A DNA stretch of 64,000 nucleotides, taken from Saccharopolyspora thermophila. GTDB lineage: Bacteria > Actinomycetota > Actinomycetes > Mycobacteriales > Pseudonocardiaceae. A program made the translations under genes and the position numbers. Below, one piece after another: positions 1 through 8,745 of the stretch. The notes under the pieces were generated by a model. That model was given only the letters and a program-made list of their open reading frames with translations. It was not told the DNA's origin and made no database searches. Position 1 is the stretch's first letter. Each line of letters begins with the position of its first letter. The stretch spans positions 62,001 through 126,000 of the forward strand of contig NZ_BMMT01000006.1 in assembly GCF_014646075.1 (NCBI RefSeq), read 5' to 3'.

Positions 1-1612
1 CCTGGGAGCCGACGCCGGAGCGTTCGCCGGGCTGGAGCAGACCGCGGCGGACGTGGTCGCCGAGATCGGCAAGCTCGGTCTGGAGACGATCTCGCTGTGG
101 GGTCACTCGGCCGGTGCGGCGTTCGCCGTGCACGCGGCCCGGCTGCTGGAACAGCAGGGAACCCGCGTGCACCAGGTGATCGTCGGGGCGCGCGCCCTGA
201 ATTCGGTCGAGGAGCTGCAGCGCGACATCGCCGAACTGGACGCCCTGTCCACCGAGGACATCAAACAGCGCCTCGGTGCCGAAGCCGCGTTCCGCGAACT
301 CGACCGGCTACGGCCCGAGCACGCCGCCAACGTCGCCGAGGCGTACCGGCACGACGTGCGCGTCGCCGCCCGGTACCTCCTCGACCTCCAGACCGCTCCC
401 CCGCGGCGGCTGTCCGCACCGCTGACCGTGGTGTTCGCCGAAGGCGACGCGGGCCTCGCCGAAGGGCTGGCGAGCCCGTGGGAGGTCGTCGCGCAGCACG
501 TGGAGCGGCGGCGAATCTCCGGCGGTGGCCACTACTTCCTGGCCACGCACGCCACCGAGGCGGCCGCCGTGGTGCGGCCCGCCACCGAGAACCCGGCCCC
601 GCAGCCAACCGGAAAGGTACGACCGATGGCCTCCGCTGAACTCGACGTTGTCACCGCCGCGGACAAGCCGGCCGTCCTGCGCGTCGGCGATGTGGCCGAC
701 GCCACCGCGTGGACCGCCGAGCACCGCGCCGAACTGCGCTCCCTGGTCGATGAGCACGGCGCGCTGCTGATCCGTGGCCTGCGGCTGACCAACGCCGCCG
801 ACTTCGGCCGGGTGGCGCGGGAGCTCGCCGCGCCGCTGATGCAGGAACGCGAGGCGTTCGCCCGCCGCTGGACCTACGAGGACGGCGTCTACTCCTCCTC
901 GAAGTGGCCGCCGAACCAGCCGATGTGCATGCACCACGAGCTCAGCTACACGCTGGAGATCCCGGGCCTGATGCTGTTCTCCTGCCTCGACGCCCCCGAC
1001 TCCGGCGGTGTGACCGGCGTGGCCGACGCGAGCGCGGTGCTGGAGGCGCTGCCCGCCGACCTGGTGGAGCGGTTCGAACGGGAGGGCTGGCAGCTGCTGC
1101 GCCACTACAACGAGATGGTCGGGGTGCCGTGGCAGGAGGCGTTCGGCACCGACGACCGCGCCGCGGTGGAGCGCTACTGCCGGGACAACGCCATCGAGTT
1201 CGAGTGGGACGGCGCGGACGGCCTGCGCACCCGGCAGCGCCGCTCGGCGATCCTCACCCACCCGAAGACCGGCAAGCGGGTGTGGTTCAACCAGGTCGCG
1301 TTTCTCAACGAGTGGACCATCGACCCGGAGGTGCGCGACTACCTGGTGATGGAGTTCGGCCCGGACGGACTGCCGTTCAACTCCCGTTACGGCAACGGCG
1401 ACCCGATCGGCGACGACGTGATCGCCCTGCTCAACAAGGTCTACGAGGAGCACACGCAGCGCGAACCATGGCAGGCCGGTGACCTGATGCTGGTGGACAA
1501 CATTGCCCGGGCGCACAGCCGCGAACCCTACGAGGGCTCCCGCGAGGTGCTGGTGGCGATGGGCGACCCGGTGCGGGTGGCCGACTGCGCCCCGACCGTG
1601 GCACTGTCCTGA
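1..1612 (+). CDS. Thioesterase-like hydrolase fused to TauD/SyrP-type Fe(II)/2-oxoglutarate oxygenase (5' partial)
   Basis: The frame is open from base 2, so the protein starts left of the window; 536 residues are visible. The first 200 or so form an alpha/beta hydrolase of the NRPS thioesterase/aminoacyltransferase type, with nucleophile elbow GHSAG (about 101-115) and a late GGGHYF histidine motif (about 523-540). From about 626 a TauD/TfdA-family oxygenase begins, with an HxE iron ligand pair in MHHELSY (about 929-949) and a distal histidine in RAHSREPYEG (about 1507-1536). The HxE form occurs in SyrP-like and AsnO/VioC-like amino-acid hydroxylases. A fusion of shuttle-type hydrolase and hydroxylase suggests that it acts on a carrier-bound amino acid. 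An adenylation-carrier part could precede it outside the window; that is inference. The Dap genes follow 47 bases downstream on the same strand. Confidence 0.85.
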   Translation, partial: LGADAGAFAGLEQTAADVVAEIGKLGLETISLWGHSAGAAFAVHAARLLEQQGTRVHQVIVGARALNSVEELQRDIAELDALSTEDIKQRLGAEAAFRELDRLRPEHAANVAEAYRHDVRVAARYLLDLQTAPPRRLSAPLTVVFAEGDAGLAEGLASPWEVVAQHVERRRISGGGHYFLATHATEAAAVVRPATENPAPQPTGKVRPMASAELDVVTAADKPAVLRVGDVADATAWTAEHRAELRSLVDEHGALLIRGLRLTNAADFGRVARELAAPLMQEREAFARRWTYEDGVYSSSKWPPNQPMCMHHELSYTLEIPGLMLFSCLDAPDSGGVTGVADASAVLEALPADLVERFEREGWQLLRHYNEMVGVPWQEAFGTDDRAAVERYCRDNAIEFEWDGADGLRTRQRRSAILTHPKTGKRVWFNQVAFLNEWTIDPEVRDYLVMEFGPDGLPFNSRYGNGDPIGDDVIALLNKVYEEHTQREPWQAGDLMLVDNIARAHSREPYEGSREVLVAMGDPVRVADCAPTVALS

Positions 1613-1630
1613 TCGCGCCGACCGGCGCGA
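1613..1630 (+). repeat. Short perfect hairpin directly after the stop codon
   Basis: TCGCGCC (1613-1619) and GGCGCGA (1624-1630) pair over 7 bases around a 4-base loop, starting right after the TGA of the oxygenase fusion. It may stabilise the upstream message or cause partial termination before the SbnB-like gene. No T-tract follows. Confidence 0.5.
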
Positions 1631-1659
1631 ACCACCGACGACAGGAGTTCCCACTCACC

Positions 1660-2694
1660 ATGTCCGAACAAGCCAAGGTCCCCTCGTTCACCGTGATCTC
1701 CGGCGCCCAGGTGCAGCAGGCGCTGGCCGGGCGCGAGCGGCAGGTCGTGGACATCGTCGAGGCGGCCTACCGGCTGCACGGCGCGGGCAGCACGGTCAAC
1801 CCGCCGTCGTACTTCCTGCGCTTCCCCGACCGGCCGACCTCGCGGATCATCGCGCTGCCCGCCTCGCTCGGCGGCAGCTCCGCGGTGGACGGCATCAAGT
1901 GGATCTCCAGCTTCCCGGAGAACGTCGCCGCGGGTATCCCGCGCGCCTCCGCGGTGCTGGTGCTCAACGACCACGACACCGGGTACCCGTTCGCCTGCCT
2001 GGAGAGCTCGATCATCAGCGCGACCCGCACCGCGGCGTCGGCGGCGCTGGCCGCTGACCACCTCAGCCGGGACCGGGGCCGACCGCGCCGCGTCGGGTTC
2101 TTCGGGGTGGGGTTGATCGCCCGCTACCTGCACACCTACCTGCACGCCACCGGCTGGACCTTCGACGAGATCGGTGTGTACGACCTGTCCGCCGACCACA
2201 GTGCCGGCTTCCGGTCGTACCTGGAGCGCGTGGAGTCCGGGCCGCGGATCACCGTGCACGACAGCGCCGAGGAGCTCATCCGCTCGTCGGACCTGGTGGT
2301 CTTCGCGACCGTCGCGGGCACCCCGCACGTGCACGACCCGGCGTGGTTCGCGCACCACCCGCTGGTGCTGCACGTGTCGCTGCGCGACCTGTCGCCGGAG
2401 ATCATCCTGTCGTCGGTGAACGTCGTCGACGACGTGGAGCACTGCCTGAAGGCCGACACCTCCCCGCACCTGGCCGAGCAGCGCACCGGAAACCGCGACT
2501 TCCTCGACGGCACCATCAACGACGTCCTGGACGGCCGGCTGAAGATTCCGGGTGACCGCACGGTGGTGTTCTCGCCGTTCGGCCTGGGTGTGCTGGACCT
2601 GGCCGTCGGCAAGTACGTCTACGACGAGGTGCTGGCCCACGGTGAGCCGACCGTGGTGCCCGACTTCTTCGCCGAACTGCGCCGCTACGGCTGA
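1660..2694 (+). CDS. SbnB-like N-(2-amino-2-carboxyethyl)-L-glutamate dehydrogenase (ornithine cyclodeaminase family)
   Basis: This 344-aa protein belongs to the ornithine cyclodeaminase/mu-crystallin family. Its NAD-binding Rossmann loop (GFFGVGLIA) lies near residues 146-154. In staphyloferrin B biosynthesis SbnB oxidatively splits the SbnA product into 2-oxoglutarate and L-2,3-diaminopropionate; VioK in viomycin and ZmaV in zwittermicin gene clusters are relatives. I assign the Dap role because a SbnA-like gene follows directly; a lone family member could be an ornithine cyclodeaminase or amino-acid dehydrogenase. The ATG is preceded by an AGGAG at about 1642. It lies in the same operon as the oxygenase fusion, so Dap supply and amino-acid tailoring appear to be co-expressed. 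Confidence 0.88.
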   Translation: MSEQAKVPSFTVISGAQVQQALAGRERQVVDIVEAAYRLHGAGSTVNPPSYFLRFPDRPTSRIIALPASLGGSSAVDGIKWISSFPENVAAGIPRASAVLVLNDHDTGYPFACLESSIISATRTAASAALAADHLSRDRGRPRRVGFFGVGLIARYLHTYLHATGWTFDEIGVYDLSADHSAGFRSYLERVESGPRITVHDSAEELIRSSDLVVFATVAGTPHVHDPAWFAHHPLVLHVSLRDLSPEIILSSVNVVDDVEHCLKADTSPHLAEQRTGNRDFLDGTINDVLDGRLKIPGDRTVVFSPFGLGVLDLAVGKYVYDEVLAHGEPTVVPDFFAELRRYG

Positions 2695-2708
2695 GGGAGT
2701 TCGCGCGG

Positions 2709-2743
2709 CGGTGCGGGTGGTGTGTGGCACCGCCCGCACCGCG
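2709..2743 (+). terminator. 15-bp GC-rich hairpin between the two Dap genes
   Basis: Positions 2709-2723 pair with 2729-2743 over 15 bp (one G-U pair), with a 5-base loop TGTGG. It begins 14 bases after the SbnB-like stop codon. Actinobacterial terminators often lack a T-tract, so it could terminate or attenuate transcription, or protect the 3' end of the upstream message, ahead of the SbnA-like gene. Confidence 0.6.
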
Positions 2744-2810
2744 GATCGACCGCGCAAGGTCGCGGGTCGTGCTCGCCGGGAGTTCTTCGGACAAGACGAA
2801 AGAGAATTCG

Positions 2811-3788
2811 GTGCCCATCATCTCGCAGCCGCACGAATTCAACGAGGACGACCTGTACGTCGACCTCCGCCCCACCCTCGGCGTTCCGCTGTATCTCAAG
2901 TGCGAGGGCTTCAACTTCGCCGGGTCCATCAAGCTGAAGGCGGCGGAGGCGATGGTGGCCGCGGCGGAGCGCTCCGGTGCGTTGCGCCCCGACTCGATCC
3001 TGGTGGAGTCCTCGTCGGGCAACCTGGGGGTGGCGCTGAGCGTGCTCGCCGCCAGCAAGGGCCACCAGTTCGTGTGCGTGACCGACTCGCGGTGCAACCT
3101 GGCCACCAAGCAGCTGATGGAGGCGCTGGGCTGTCAGGTGCACACGATCACCGAGCCGGACCCCGAGGGCGGGTTCCTGGCCGCCCGGCTGGCGCACGTG
3201 CGTGAGCTGTGCGAGAGCGACGACCGCTACCTGTGGCTGAACCAGTACGCCAACCCGGACAACTGGTCGGCGCACTACCGGACGACGGCGCCGTCCATCG
3301 ACCGCGCATTCCCGCGGCTGGACGTGCTGTTCGTGGGGGCGGGCACCACGGGCACCCTGATGGGCTGCGCCCGCTACTTCAAACGGTTCCGGCCGGACGT
3401 GCGCGTGGTGGCCATCGACGCGGTCGGGTCGGTGACCTTCGGCGGTCCGCCCGCGCCGCGGATGATTCCGGGGCTGGGCACCGGGGTCCGGCCGGCACTG
3501 CTCGACGAGTCCTTCGTGGACGACGTGGTGCTGGTGGAGGAGATCGACACGGTCCGCACCTGCCACCGCCTGGCCGCGCGCGGGTTCCTGTTCGGCGGCT
3601 CCACCGGCACGGTCGTCAGCGGTGCCACCCGGTGGCTGGCCGAGCACGACCTCGGCCCGGACGTCACCGCGGTGACCATCTCCCCCGACCTCGGCGAACG
3701 CTACCTGGACTCCCTCTACCAACCCAGCTGGGTCCAGCAGGTCTACCAGACCGCCCCCGTCGCCGACGAGCTCGCCACCCGCGGCTGA
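2811..3788 (+). CDS. SbnA-like N-(2-amino-2-carboxyethyl)-L-glutamate synthase (PLP, cysteine synthase fold)
   Basis: I chose the GTG start at 2811, preceded by GAAAGAG; it gives 325 aa, close to SbnA (326 aa). The frame is open further upstream, but that part overlaps the hairpin and looks non-coding. The PLP lysine lies in GSIKLK (about residues 40-45), the PLP-binding SSSGN loop and the phosphate loop GAGTTGT follow. In the known pathway SbnA condenses O-phospho-L-serine with L-glutamate, and SbnB then releases Dap. VioB and ZmaU are the corresponding antibiotic enzymes. It is the last gene of the left operon and converges with the main NRPS operon. Confidence 0.88.
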   Translation: MPIISQPHEFNEDDLYVDLRPTLGVPLYLKCEGFNFAGSIKLKAAEAMVAAAERSGALRPDSILVESSSGNLGVALSVLAASKGHQFVCVTDSRCNLATKQLMEALGCQVHTITEPDPEGGFLAARLAHVRELCESDDRYLWLNQYANPDNWSAHYRTTAPSIDRAFPRLDVLFVGAGTTGTLMGCARYFKRFRPDVRVVAIDAVGSVTFGGPPAPRMIPGLGTGVRPALLDESFVDDVVLVEEIDTVRTCHRLAARGFLFGGSTGTVVSGATRWLAEHDLGPDVTAVTISPDLGERYLDSLYQPSWVQQVYQTAPVADELATRG

Positions 3789-3873
3789 CCGGCCGGCCCC
3801 TTCCGGTATGTCCGGGCGGCCCGCGCCGCTGTCGTGTCACGTGTCGGTACGGTGGACGAGTGCTGACGGACGT

Positions 3874-3932
3874 CAACGGAGTTCCCGCACATCAGCGATC
3901 GTGGTTGACGCTGACTGGCAGGAACTCCGTTG
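3874..3932. terminator. Nested inverted repeat between two convergent biosynthetic operons (likely bidirectional terminator)
   Basis: A perfect 12-bp inverted repeat, CAACGGAGTTCC (3874-3885) and GGAACTCCGTTG (3921-3932), encloses a second perfect 6-bp stem, TCAGCG (3892-3897) and CGCTGA (3909-3914). It sits in the 188-bp space between the SbnA-like gene and the MbtH gene, which converge, so a shared terminator is the simplest reading. The rest of 3789-3976 shows no gene. Confidence 0.6.
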
Positions 3933-3976
3933 TCTCAGGTTTGCCACCCCAGAACCCTCAGCACGCGCTGGCCGTG

Positions 3977-4186
3977 TCAGCGGCCCATCGCTTCGATGAG
4001 GCTCTTCGGGCGCAGGTCGGTCCAGTTCTGCTCGATGTAGGCGAGGCAGGCGTCCCGGGTGTCCTCACCGTGGACCTTCCTCCACCCGGCCGGGATCTCG
4101 ACGAATGACGGCCACAGGGAGTGCTGGCCCTCGTCGTTCACCAGGACCAGGTAGCGGCCTTCGGGGTCTTCGAACGGGTTGGTCAT
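3977..4186 (-). CDS. MbtH-like protein
   Basis: The 69-aa protein carries the family pattern: an N-terminal [19 protein letters not shown], an SLWP motif, and the C-terminal [19 protein letters not shown]. MbtH proteins bind the large subdomain of NRPS adenylation domains and are often needed for their folding or activity. It is the last gene of the main operon, 24 bases after the acyl-ligase gene, with a GGAGAGG ribosome site. It presumably serves the seven complete adenylation domains of the two large synthetases, and any trans-acting adenylation domain encoded outside the window. Confidence 0.97.
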   Translation of the reverse strand: MTNPFEDPEGRYLVLVNDEGQHSLWPSFVEIPAGWRKVHGEDTRDACLAYIEQNWTDLRPKSLIEAMGR

Positions 4187-4210
4187 CTGGCTTCCTCTCC
4201 GGACATTCGG

Positions 4211-7200
4211 CTAGTTCGAGGCTTCGAGCACCTTGGCCAGTCGGCCGACGGTCGGGTGGTCGTAGAGCTGGTGGACCGCGACCCGGCCCGGCAGGGCGCC
4301 GTTGATGCGGGCCACCAGTTGCGCGGCGCGCAGCGAGTTGCCGCCGAGTTCGAAGAACGCGTCGTCGCGACCGACGCGGTCGCGGCCGAGCACCTCGCCC
4401 CAGATGTCGGCCAGCCGCCGCTCCAGCTCGGTCTCGGGCTCGACGTAACGGCGGCGCCCGGCTGCCGACTCGGCGCGCGCCACCGCCAGCAGCGCGGCCC
4501 GGTCGACCTCCCCGCTGGGTTCCCGCGGAATCTGCGCGACGCGGGTGAAGCGCACCGGCACGTCGCTTCGCGCCAGCAGCGCCGCCGTCTCGGTGCGTAG
4601 CTGCTGCTCGTCGACCGGATCACCGGTGTAGGCGACGACGATCTCCGCGCTGCGCAGGTGCTCGGGGGCTAGTTCGGCGATGATGTGCTCGTTGCGTCGG
4701 TCCAGCCCGATCAACAGGTTGGGCCGGTGCTGGCTCAGGGCAGCCAGCAGCGACGCCAGCCCTCCGGCGTCGTCGATGGGCACGAACCCGCGGGAGGCCG
4801 TCGCGGCGGTCGGGGCGCCCCGGTTCATGCCGCTGTCGGTCCACATGCTCCACGACAGACAGCGCACGGGCCGCCCGAGTTCGCGCCCCCAGTGGTCGGC
4901 GAAGCCGTTGAGGAAGCTGTTGGCCGAGGAGTACGCGCCGAAGGAGCTGCCACCGAACTCGCCGTTGACCGAGGAGAACAGCACCAGCAGGGCGTGCGGG
5001 CGGTCCCGCAGAACCTCGGCGACAGCCATCGTGCCGTACACCTTGGCCCGGTAGGTCTCGGCGAACTCGCTGCGCGTGGCGCGGGCGAGGGTGTGCAGCT
5101 CCAGCTGCGCCCACTGCGGCGAGACGTCGTTGCTGGCGAGGTGGAACAGCCCGGACAGCGGGCGCTGCCAGCGCCGCTCGGCCTGCGCCACGGCGCTGAG
5201 CAGGGCGGCGGTGTCGCCGACGTCCAGTGCCCGGTACTCGACCTCGCCGAGGGTCTGCAGGTCGGCGAGCCGTTCGGCTTTCACCGTGCCCTCGACGACG
5301 GGGCTGCGCCCGATCAGCAGCAGCCGCACCTGGTAGGTGGCCAGCAGGTACTCGGCGATCTGGTGTCCGATGCCGCCGAGCCCGCCGGTGATCGCGTACA
5401 CCCCGCCGGGTTCCAGGTCGGGGGTCCCGTCCAGGTCCAGCGCCACGGGCCGGAGCCGGGGCACGAGGCGGGTCGCGCCGCGGTGGGCGACCACGTCGGC
5501 GTCCGGTGCCGCCGCCAGTTCGGTGCGGACGATCCCCGCCCACCGCTCGGGTTCGGCCGCGGGCAGGTCGACCTGCCGCAGCCGCGGGACGACGGCCTCG
5601 GCCACGGCCGTGCGGACCAGGCCCGGCAGCGCGGCTTTCGGCACGTCCACGGTGTCGCCGTCGCGGACCCACAGCCCGCCGGTGGTCAGGACGAGGACCT
5701 GCGGGCGGTCCGGGGCCGAGGCCAGTTCGGCCAGCAGCAGCCGCAGGGAGTGCGCCCCGGCGCGCAGGCCGCCGGTGAGGTCCCGGCTCGGTGCGGTGGC
5801 CCAGGCGTGCAGCACCACCGAGATCGGCCCGAACTGGCGGCGCACCTCCGCGAGCAGTCGGTGATAGTGCGTGGAGTTGTCCGGATCGATGGAGAACCGG
5901 TTGCCGTCGCGGGCGAACCGGGTACCCGGCAGCACCACCGCGGTGCGCTCGCCGAAGTGCTCCTCGTGCTCGGCGTCGGCGAACAGCAGTCGGACGCCGT
6001 CGGGTGATTCGGCGGCCACCGCGGCCTGCGGGATCCACACCCGCTCGAAGGTCCAGTCCGCGCTGCTGACCGGCTCGTCGGGGGCGGCGTCGAGGTCGCG
6101 CAGGACGTCGTCGAACTTCCCGGCGTGCAGGTCGGCGAGTAGCTGGGAGCGCTGGATCTTGCCGCTGCCGGTCTTCGGGAAGCTGCTGCGCTCCACGGGT
6201 ACCACCAGGTCGGGCTGCACGCCCAGTTCCCCGGCCAGCCGGGCCCGGATGCGCGCCACCGTGCCGGGCACGTCGGGGTCGGCGGGCACGAAGAAGATGA
6301 CCAGCCGGTCCGCCTCGGCCCCGCTGCCCGAGTCGCCGCACGCGGCGACGAACGTGACCTCGGTGCCGGGCACCTGCTCCACGATGGACTCGATGTCGAA
6401 GTTCAGGTGGTTGACACCCTGGATGACGATGAGGTCGCTGTCCCGGCCGGTCAGCGTCAACCGTCCGTCGTGGATGAACCCGAGGTCGCCGCTGTTGAAC
6501 CAGCCGTCCTCGGTGTGGGCGCGGCGGTTGGCCTCCTCGTTGCGGTAATAGCCGGTCATCATCGTGGCGCCGGAGAACTGCAGGCGGCCCACGTGGTCCT
6601 CGGGCAGCACCCGGTTGCGCTCGTCGACGATCCGCATGTTCAGCCCGGGCAGCGGCCTGCCGACCTCGGTGAAGGTGATGACCTCGGGGTCGTCGCGGGG
6701 CTCGACCACCCGCAGCCGGCCGCCCAGCGAGGACTTCTCGACGCTGATGGTGCCCTGCTGCGGGTCGTCGGCGGACAGCGTCGAGTAGATCGTGCCGGAG
6801 GCGATCTCGGACATGCCGAAGGTCGGCAGCAGCGAGTCGGCGGGCAGCCCGAACGGCCGCAGGAGCTCCAGGAACCGCTGCGCCGTGCGGGTCACCACGG
6901 CCTCGCCGCCGTTGCAGATGTGCCGCAGGCAGGACAGGTCCCAGTCGCGGTCGCCGATCCGCTCGGCGTTCTCGTTGAACAGCGAGAACGCGAAGTTCGG
7001 CGCCCAGGTGTTGGTGACCCGGAACCGGTGCACCCAGTCCATCCACACCAGCGGGTCGGCCAGGAACGCGTCGGTTTCGGCGTTGACGTGCTGGTGGCGC
7101 AGCACCACGTTGCTGACGTTGTGCATGATCACGCCGCCGACGTGGTCCATCGGGATCCAGTTCAGCGAAACGTCGTGCTCGTCGAAGCCGTTGACGGCGG

Positions 7201-7969
7201 CGCTGGCCAGGGTGCGGGCGATGATGCTGGCATTGGCGTGGCGGACGCACTTGGGCACACCGGTGCTGCCGGAGGTGAGCAGTTGCACGACCGGGTCGCC
7301 GGGCTCGATGCGGGACGGTTCGGGATCCGCGCCCGGTCGGCGCAGTTCCTCGACGCTGCGCGCGGTGAAGTCCGGGTGCCAGTCGCGGCCCAGTCCGCCG
7401 ACGGAGTCCAGCAGTGCGGCGTCGGTGAGCACCACCGGGTGCTCCAGCAGTTCCCAGGCGTTGCGCAGCTTGCGGGTGCCCGCGTTCTCCCGGTCGAAGC
7501 CCAGCGGCACGCCGCACGGCGTCGGCACCAGACCGCCGAGCACGCAGGCCCAGAAAGCGGTGACGAAGTTGCGGTTGTCGGCGAACTGGAACAGCACCGA
7601 GTCGCCGGGCCGCAGGCCCTCCTCGCGCAGTCCGGCGAGCAGTTCCCGCGACTCGGCGAGCAGGTCGGCGTAGCTCTGGAAGCTCTCGCGGCCGTCCGCG
7701 GCGAGGAACGTCGTGCCGCGCTGCGGGGCGAGTTCAGCGGCCAGCAGCAGCGCCTCGGACAGGGTTTTCGGTGCGTCCGGGGCAACCGGCAGGTCCCCGC
7801 CGTGCACCTCGGCCAGGGGCAGGTCTCCGGTGGGCTCCGGCTCGACCGGTGCCTCGACCGGGACGCGCTCGGCCACCGCCGACCTGGCCTCGCGGCGGAC
7901 CACGCAGGCGACGTCGGTGACGCCCGGCTGCGACCGGACCGCTTCGGACAGCCGTGCCATCAACTCCAT
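4211..7969 (-). CDS. Acyl-AMP ligase - ketoreductase - carrier protein (A-KR-PCP-like single module)
   Basis: The ATG at 7969 follows a GAGGAGG ribosome site, giving 1,252 aa. Residues about 65-610 form an acyl-activating ANL enzyme: LTSGSTGVPK P-loop near 230, a FAAL/CoA-ligase style MDHVGG motif instead of the amino-acid-binding Asp motif, and an A10 motif TGSGKIQ near 600. A ketoreductase follows from about 855 (TGGLGGIG, later SS...YSSAN). After it comes a second, degenerate A-subdomain tail (REPSGEVDR), then a carrier with LGGNS near 1210. A ketoreductase followed by a pseudo A-subdomain resembles the depsipeptide modules of the CesA/VlmA type. It probably activates a carboxylic or keto acid and reduces it on the carrier. 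It has no condensation domain and sits between type II thioesterase and MbtH genes. Confidence 0.85.
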   Translation of the reverse strand: MELMARLSEAVRSQPGVTDVACVVRREARSAVAERVPVEAPVEPEPTGDLPLAEVHGGDLPVAPDAPKTLSEALLLAAELAPQRGTTFLAADGRESFQSYADLLAESRELLAGLREEGLRPGDSVLFQFADNRNFVTAFWACVLGGLVPTPCGVPLGFDRENAGTRKLRNAWELLEHPVVLTDAALLDSVGGLGRDWHPDFTARSVEELRRPGADPEPSRIEPGDPVVQLLTSGSTGVPKCVRHANASIIARTLASAAVNGFDEHDVSLNWIPMDHVGGVIMHNVSNVVLRHQHVNAETDAFLADPLVWMDWVHRFRVTNTWAPNFAFSLFNENAERIGDRDWDLSCLRHICNGGEAVVTRTAQRFLELLRPFGLPADSLLPTFGMSEIASGTIYSTLSADDPQQGTISVEKSSLGGRLRVVEPRDDPEVITFTEVGRPLPGLNMRIVDERNRVLPEDHVGRLQFSGATMMTGYYRNEEANRRAHTEDGWFNSGDLGFIHDGRLTLTGRDSDLIVIQGVNHLNFDIESIVEQVPGTEVTFVAACGDSGSGAEADRLVIFFVPADPDVPGTVARIRARLAGELGVQPDLVVPVERSSFPKTGSGKIQRSQLLADLHAGKFDDVLRDLDAAPDEPVSSADWTFERVWIPQAAVAAESPDGVRLLFADAEHEEHFGERTAVVLPGTRFARDGNRFSIDPDNSTHYHRLLAEVRRQFGPISVVLHAWATAPSRDLTGGLRAGAHSLRLLLAELASAPDRPQVLVLTTGGLWVRDGDTVDVPKAALPGLVRTAVAEAVVPRLRQVDLPAAEPERWAGIVRTELAAAPDADVVAHRGATRLVPRLRPVALDLDGTPDLEPGGVYAITGGLGGIGHQIAEYLLATYQVRLLLIGRSPVVEGTVKAERLADLQTLGEVEYRALDVGDTAALLSAVAQAERRWQRPLSGLFHLASNDVSPQWAQLELHTLARATRSEFAETYRAKVYGTMAVAEVLRDRPHALLVLFSSVNGEFGGSSFGAYSSANSFLNGFADHWGRELGRPVRCLSWSMWTDSGMNRGAPTAATASRGFVPIDDAGGLASLLAALSQHRPNLLIGLDRRNEHIIAELAPEHLRSAEIVVAYTGDPVDEQQLRTETAALLARSDVPVRFTRVAQIPREPSGEVDRAALLAVARAESAAGRRRYVEPETELERRLADIWGEVLGRDRVGRDDAFFELGGNSLRAAQLVARINGALPGRVAVHQLYDHPTVGRLAKVLEASN

Positions 7970-7983
7970 GGAGCCTGACCTCC

Positions 7984-8745
7984 TCACCGCTTCCCGCCGA
8001 GGAGGATCTGCCCGATCTCCTCGGTCAGCTCCGGCACCCGCTCGTTGAGGTAGAAGTGGCCGCCGGGGAACAGCCGGATCCGGAAAGCACCGCTGGTTTG
8101 CTTCTGCCACGCCCGCATCGACTGCTCGGGGGCGCGTTCGTCGTCGAGTCCACCGAGGACGGTGATGGCCGCGTCCAGCGGCGGTTCGCTGCGGTACTCG
8201 TAGCGCTCACCAAGGGTGAAGTCGGCGCGCAGCGCGGGCAGCAGCAACCGCATCAGCTCGGGGTCGTCGACGACCGACCGCGCGGTGCCACCGAGCGCGG
8301 CCAGCGCGGCGACGAACTCGTCGTCCGGCAGCTGGTGGAGCGGCTCGGCCACCGGCGGCTCGTCCGGGGCGGCCTGCCCGCTGAGCAGCAGGTGCGCCGG
8401 TTGCGGCCCGCCCCGGCGGCGCAACGCCCTGGCCAGCTCGAACGCCAGCAGCGCGCCGCCGCTGTGCCCGAAGAACGCGAACGGCCCCTGCAGGTAGGGC
8501 CGCATGGTCAGGCCCAGGGTGCGCACCGCGACGTCCAGGTCGGTCAGCGGCGCCTCCCGGATCCGGTCCTCGCGGCCGGGCAGCTGCAGCGCGATCAGCT
8601 CGACTTCCGGGGGCAGCCGGTCCGGCCACTCGGCGAACGCCGCCGCTCCGGCCCCGGCGTGCGGAAAGCAGAACAACCGGAACCGCCGGTCGGGACGCCG
8701 AGCACGCCGCACGTACGGCGACTCCACGGTGAACGAGTCGAGCAT
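7984..8745 (-). CDS. Type II thioesterase (NRPS editing enzyme)
   Basis: This 253-aa alpha/beta hydrolase has the start typical of type II thioesterases (RLFCFPHAGAGA), the nucleophile elbow GHSGG near residue 108, and a C-terminal GGHFYL histidine motif. Such enzymes remove wrongly loaded or stalled acyl groups from carrier domains. An editing or shuttling role could matter more than usual here, because four modules must be charged in trans. I chose the ATG at 8745; the open frame extends to 8838 but that part has no family similarity. The stop lies 14 bases before the acyl-ligase start, so translation may be coupled. Confidence 0.93.
   Translation of the reverse strand: MLDSFTVESPYVRRARRPDRRFRLFCFPHAGAGAAAFAEWPDRLPPEVELIALQLPGREDRIREAPLTDLDVAVRTLGLTMRPYLQGPFAFFGHSGGALLAFELARALRRRGGPQPAHLLLSGQAAPDEPPVAEPLHQLPDDEFVAALAALGGTARSVVDDPELMRLLLPALRADFTLGERYEYRSEPPLDAAITVLGGLDDERAPEQSMRAWQKQTSGAFRIRLFPGGHFYLNERVPELTEEIGQILLGGKR

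Noticed and set aside
1660..3788. Staphyloferrin-type siderophore cluster because of SbnA/SbnB homologues
   Set aside because: No NIS (IucA/IucC-like) synthetase, decarboxylase or siderophore transporter is present; the pair only indicates Dap supply.
7970..8110. Upstream extension of the acyl-ligase protein
   Set aside because: It overlaps the thioesterase coding sequence in another frame; ATG 7969 has a strong GAGGAGG site.
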